DNA of 6,549 nt from Ignavibacteriales bacterium. GTDB taxonomy: Bacteria > Bacteroidota > Ignavibacteria > Ignavibacteriales > Melioribacteraceae. Below the pieces are notes generated by a model, which did not search any database, was not told the DNA's origin, and saw only the letters and a list, made by a program, of their open reading frames with translations. The stretch is taken from assembly GCA_007280825.1 (NCBI GenBank), contig QYQI01000137.1:1-6549 (forward strand). Reading direction: 5' to 3'. A program made the translations under genes and the position numbers. Below, one piece after another: positions 6,104 through 6,549 of this stretch. The first letter of the stretch is position 1, and every line of letters begins with the position of its first letter.

Positions 6104-6466
6104 ATGAAAATGAAAACTTTCGAAGAGATTCCATTATATCAAAAAGCTAAAGAATTGTGTCTTGAGGTTTATAGAATTAATAATGATCAATACAAAAAGG
6201 ATTTTGGTTTTAAGGACCAAATACAACGTGCCGCAATTTCTGTTATGAATAATATTGCAGAAGGTTTTGAAAGAGGTAGCGATAAAGATTTTATAAAATT
6301 CTTGTATTATTCAAAAGGTTCTGTAGGTGAAATAAGAAGTTTATTAAATGTCGCTGTCGAATTAGGTTATATTGAATTTCAGCTTTACGATAAACTTAAA
6401 AATGATTGTTTGGATATATCTAAACAACTTTCGAATTTCATCAAATATTTATCAATAAAGAGTTAA
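6104..6466 (+). CDS. Four-helix-bundle protein of the S23 / 23S rRNA-intervening-sequence family
   Basis: This small protein of 120 residues matches the TIGR02436/PF05635 family first seen in 23S rRNA intervening sequences. Family marks are the opening FEEIPLYQKAKELCLEVY (5-22), FGFKDQIQRAAISVMNNIAEG (34-54), the RGSDKDFIKFLYYSKGSVGE stretch (57-76) and LGYIE near 87-91, followed by a final helix. Four amphipathic helices are expected at about 10-28, 36-54, 60-85 and 94-117. There is no signal peptide, so it should be cytosolic. The molecular function of stand-alone members is unknown; nucleic-acid binding is suspected from relatives such as the Avd protein of diversity-generating retroelements. 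ATG at 6104 is used here; ATG at 6110 has better spacing to AAGAAG (6096-6101) and would drop two residues. The start codon lies in the inner stem arm (6093-6108), so RNA folding could limit translation. Confidence 0.93.
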   Translation: MKMKTFEEIPLYQKAKELCLEVYRINNDQYKKDFGFKDQIQRAAISVMNNIAEGFERGSDKDFIKFLYYSKGSVGEIRSLLNVAVELGYIEFQLYDKLKNDCLDISKQLSNFIKYLSIKS

Positions 6467-6487
6467 TAATATTTAATTGAGCAAAGC

Positions 6488-6527
6488 GATTCATTTCTTT
6501 TTTGAATGAAGTGATTCTTTTCTTCAT
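6488..6527 (+). repeat. 3' end of cassette: two tandem related arms
   Basis: GATTCATTTCTT (6488-6499) and GATTCTTTTCTT (6513-6524) match at 11 of 12 positions. The first forms most of the inner 3' arm (6490-6505), the second most of the outer 3' arm (6513-6527). The two stems therefore probably arose from duplication of one arm. The outer arm ends at the base before the Shine-Dalgarno sequence of the next gene. Confidence 0.55.
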
Positions 6528-6549
6528 AAGGATTAATTATGTTTAACAT
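6528..6549 (+). CDS. Start of the next gene, with ribosome binding site (3' end outside window)
   Basis: AAGGA lies about 6 nt before an ATG at 6539-6541, followed by TTT AAC and the window edge (Met-Phe-Asn). The spacing is good for a real start. Being the next gene after hemE on the same strand, it could be a later heme gene or another operon member, but three codons do not allow identification. Confidence 0.5.

Larger units (their letters stand above)
6060..6527 (+). mobile_element. Candidate IVS-like cassette bounded by nested inverted repeats
   Basis: The S23-type gene is enclosed by two nested complementary segments. The outer pair is ATGAAGGAAAGAATC (6060-6074) with GATTCTTTTCTTCAT (6513-6527): 15 bp, one G-T/U. 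The inner pair is TCAAAGAAGAAATGAA (6093-6108) with TTCATTTCTTTTTTGA (6490-6505): 16 bp, one G-T/U. Between the two 5' arms sits only a perfect hairpin (6075-6092); between the 3' arms are 7 nt. As RNA this forms a long closing stem with a three-way junction. S23 genes are known from intervening sequences of 23S rRNA genes, which also close with long stems. Removal would leave hemE and the next gene about 22 nt apart. No clear target-site duplication is seen and no transposase is present, so mobility is an inference. The arms are purine- or pyrimidine-rich, which raises the chance of accidental pairing. Confidence 0.5.

Noticed and set aside
6104..6466. S23-type gene as the Avd protein of a diversity-generating retroelement
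   Set aside because: Avd is a relative, but no reverse transcriptase and no template/variable repeat pair are visible in the window.
6490..6510. Local hairpin TTCATT/AATGAA with T-run as terminator of the S23 gene
   Set aside because: The stem is only 6 AT-rich pairs and the T-run is in the loop, not after the stem; the long-range pairing with 6093-6108 is far better.
6060..6527. A true 23S rRNA intervening sequence
   Set aside because: The flanks are hemE and the start of another gene; no rRNA sequence is present, so only an IVS-like origin is proposed.

Overview
The window is AT-rich bacterial DNA carrying a compact tetrapyrrole (heme) biosynthesis operon on the plus strand. It lies downstream of the 3' end of a multiheme c-type cytochrome gene. 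Several features fit the Bacteroidota/Chlorobi/Ignavibacteria group, probably an Ignavibacteria-like organism: a CcsA/HemX-like protein followed by hemA-hemC-hemD-hemE, mostly weak or absent Shine-Dalgarno sequences, a multiheme cytochrome with mixed heme-motif spacing, and a stand-alone S23-type four-helix-bundle gene. This placement is an inference from gene content, not a phylogenetic result.

Layout: (1) 2-853, C-terminal part of a periplasmic or extracellular multiheme cytochrome, open at the left edge, ending at a GC-rich hairpin terminator (867-907). (2) 908-1108, an AT-rich intergenic stretch that should hold the operon promoter. (3) 1109-6048, five tightly packed genes: a CcsA/HemX-like membrane protein, hemA, hemC (overlapping hemA), hemD (starting at the hemC stop) and hemE (TTG start with a strong GGAGG). 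HemA makes glutamate-1-semialdehyde from glutamyl-tRNA. HemC, HemD and HemE then take porphobilinogen to hydroxymethylbilane, uroporphyrinogen III and coproporphyrinogen III. HemL and HemB, needed between HemA and HemC, are not in the window. The HemX-like protein may regulate HemA or handle heme at the membrane. (4) 6060-6527, a small cassette holding an S23/TIGR02436-type four-helix-bundle gene. (5) 6539 to the right edge, the first three codons of another gene with a good ribosome binding site.

The most interesting part is the 6060-6527 cassette. Its ends can pair in two nested stems: 6060-6074 with 6513-6527 (15 bp, one G-U) and 6093-6108 with 6490-6505 (16 bp, one G-U). A perfect 8-bp GC-rich hairpin (6075-6092) fills exactly the gap between the two 5' arms. 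This resembles the intervening sequences (IVS) that carry S23 genes in some 23S rRNA genes, but here it sits between hemE and the next gene. Removing it would leave a normal operon spacing of about 22 nt. Related GC-rich TCCCG/CGGGA palindromes also occur in the terminator and inside the hemE coding sequence, so a dispersed palindromic repeat family is likely.
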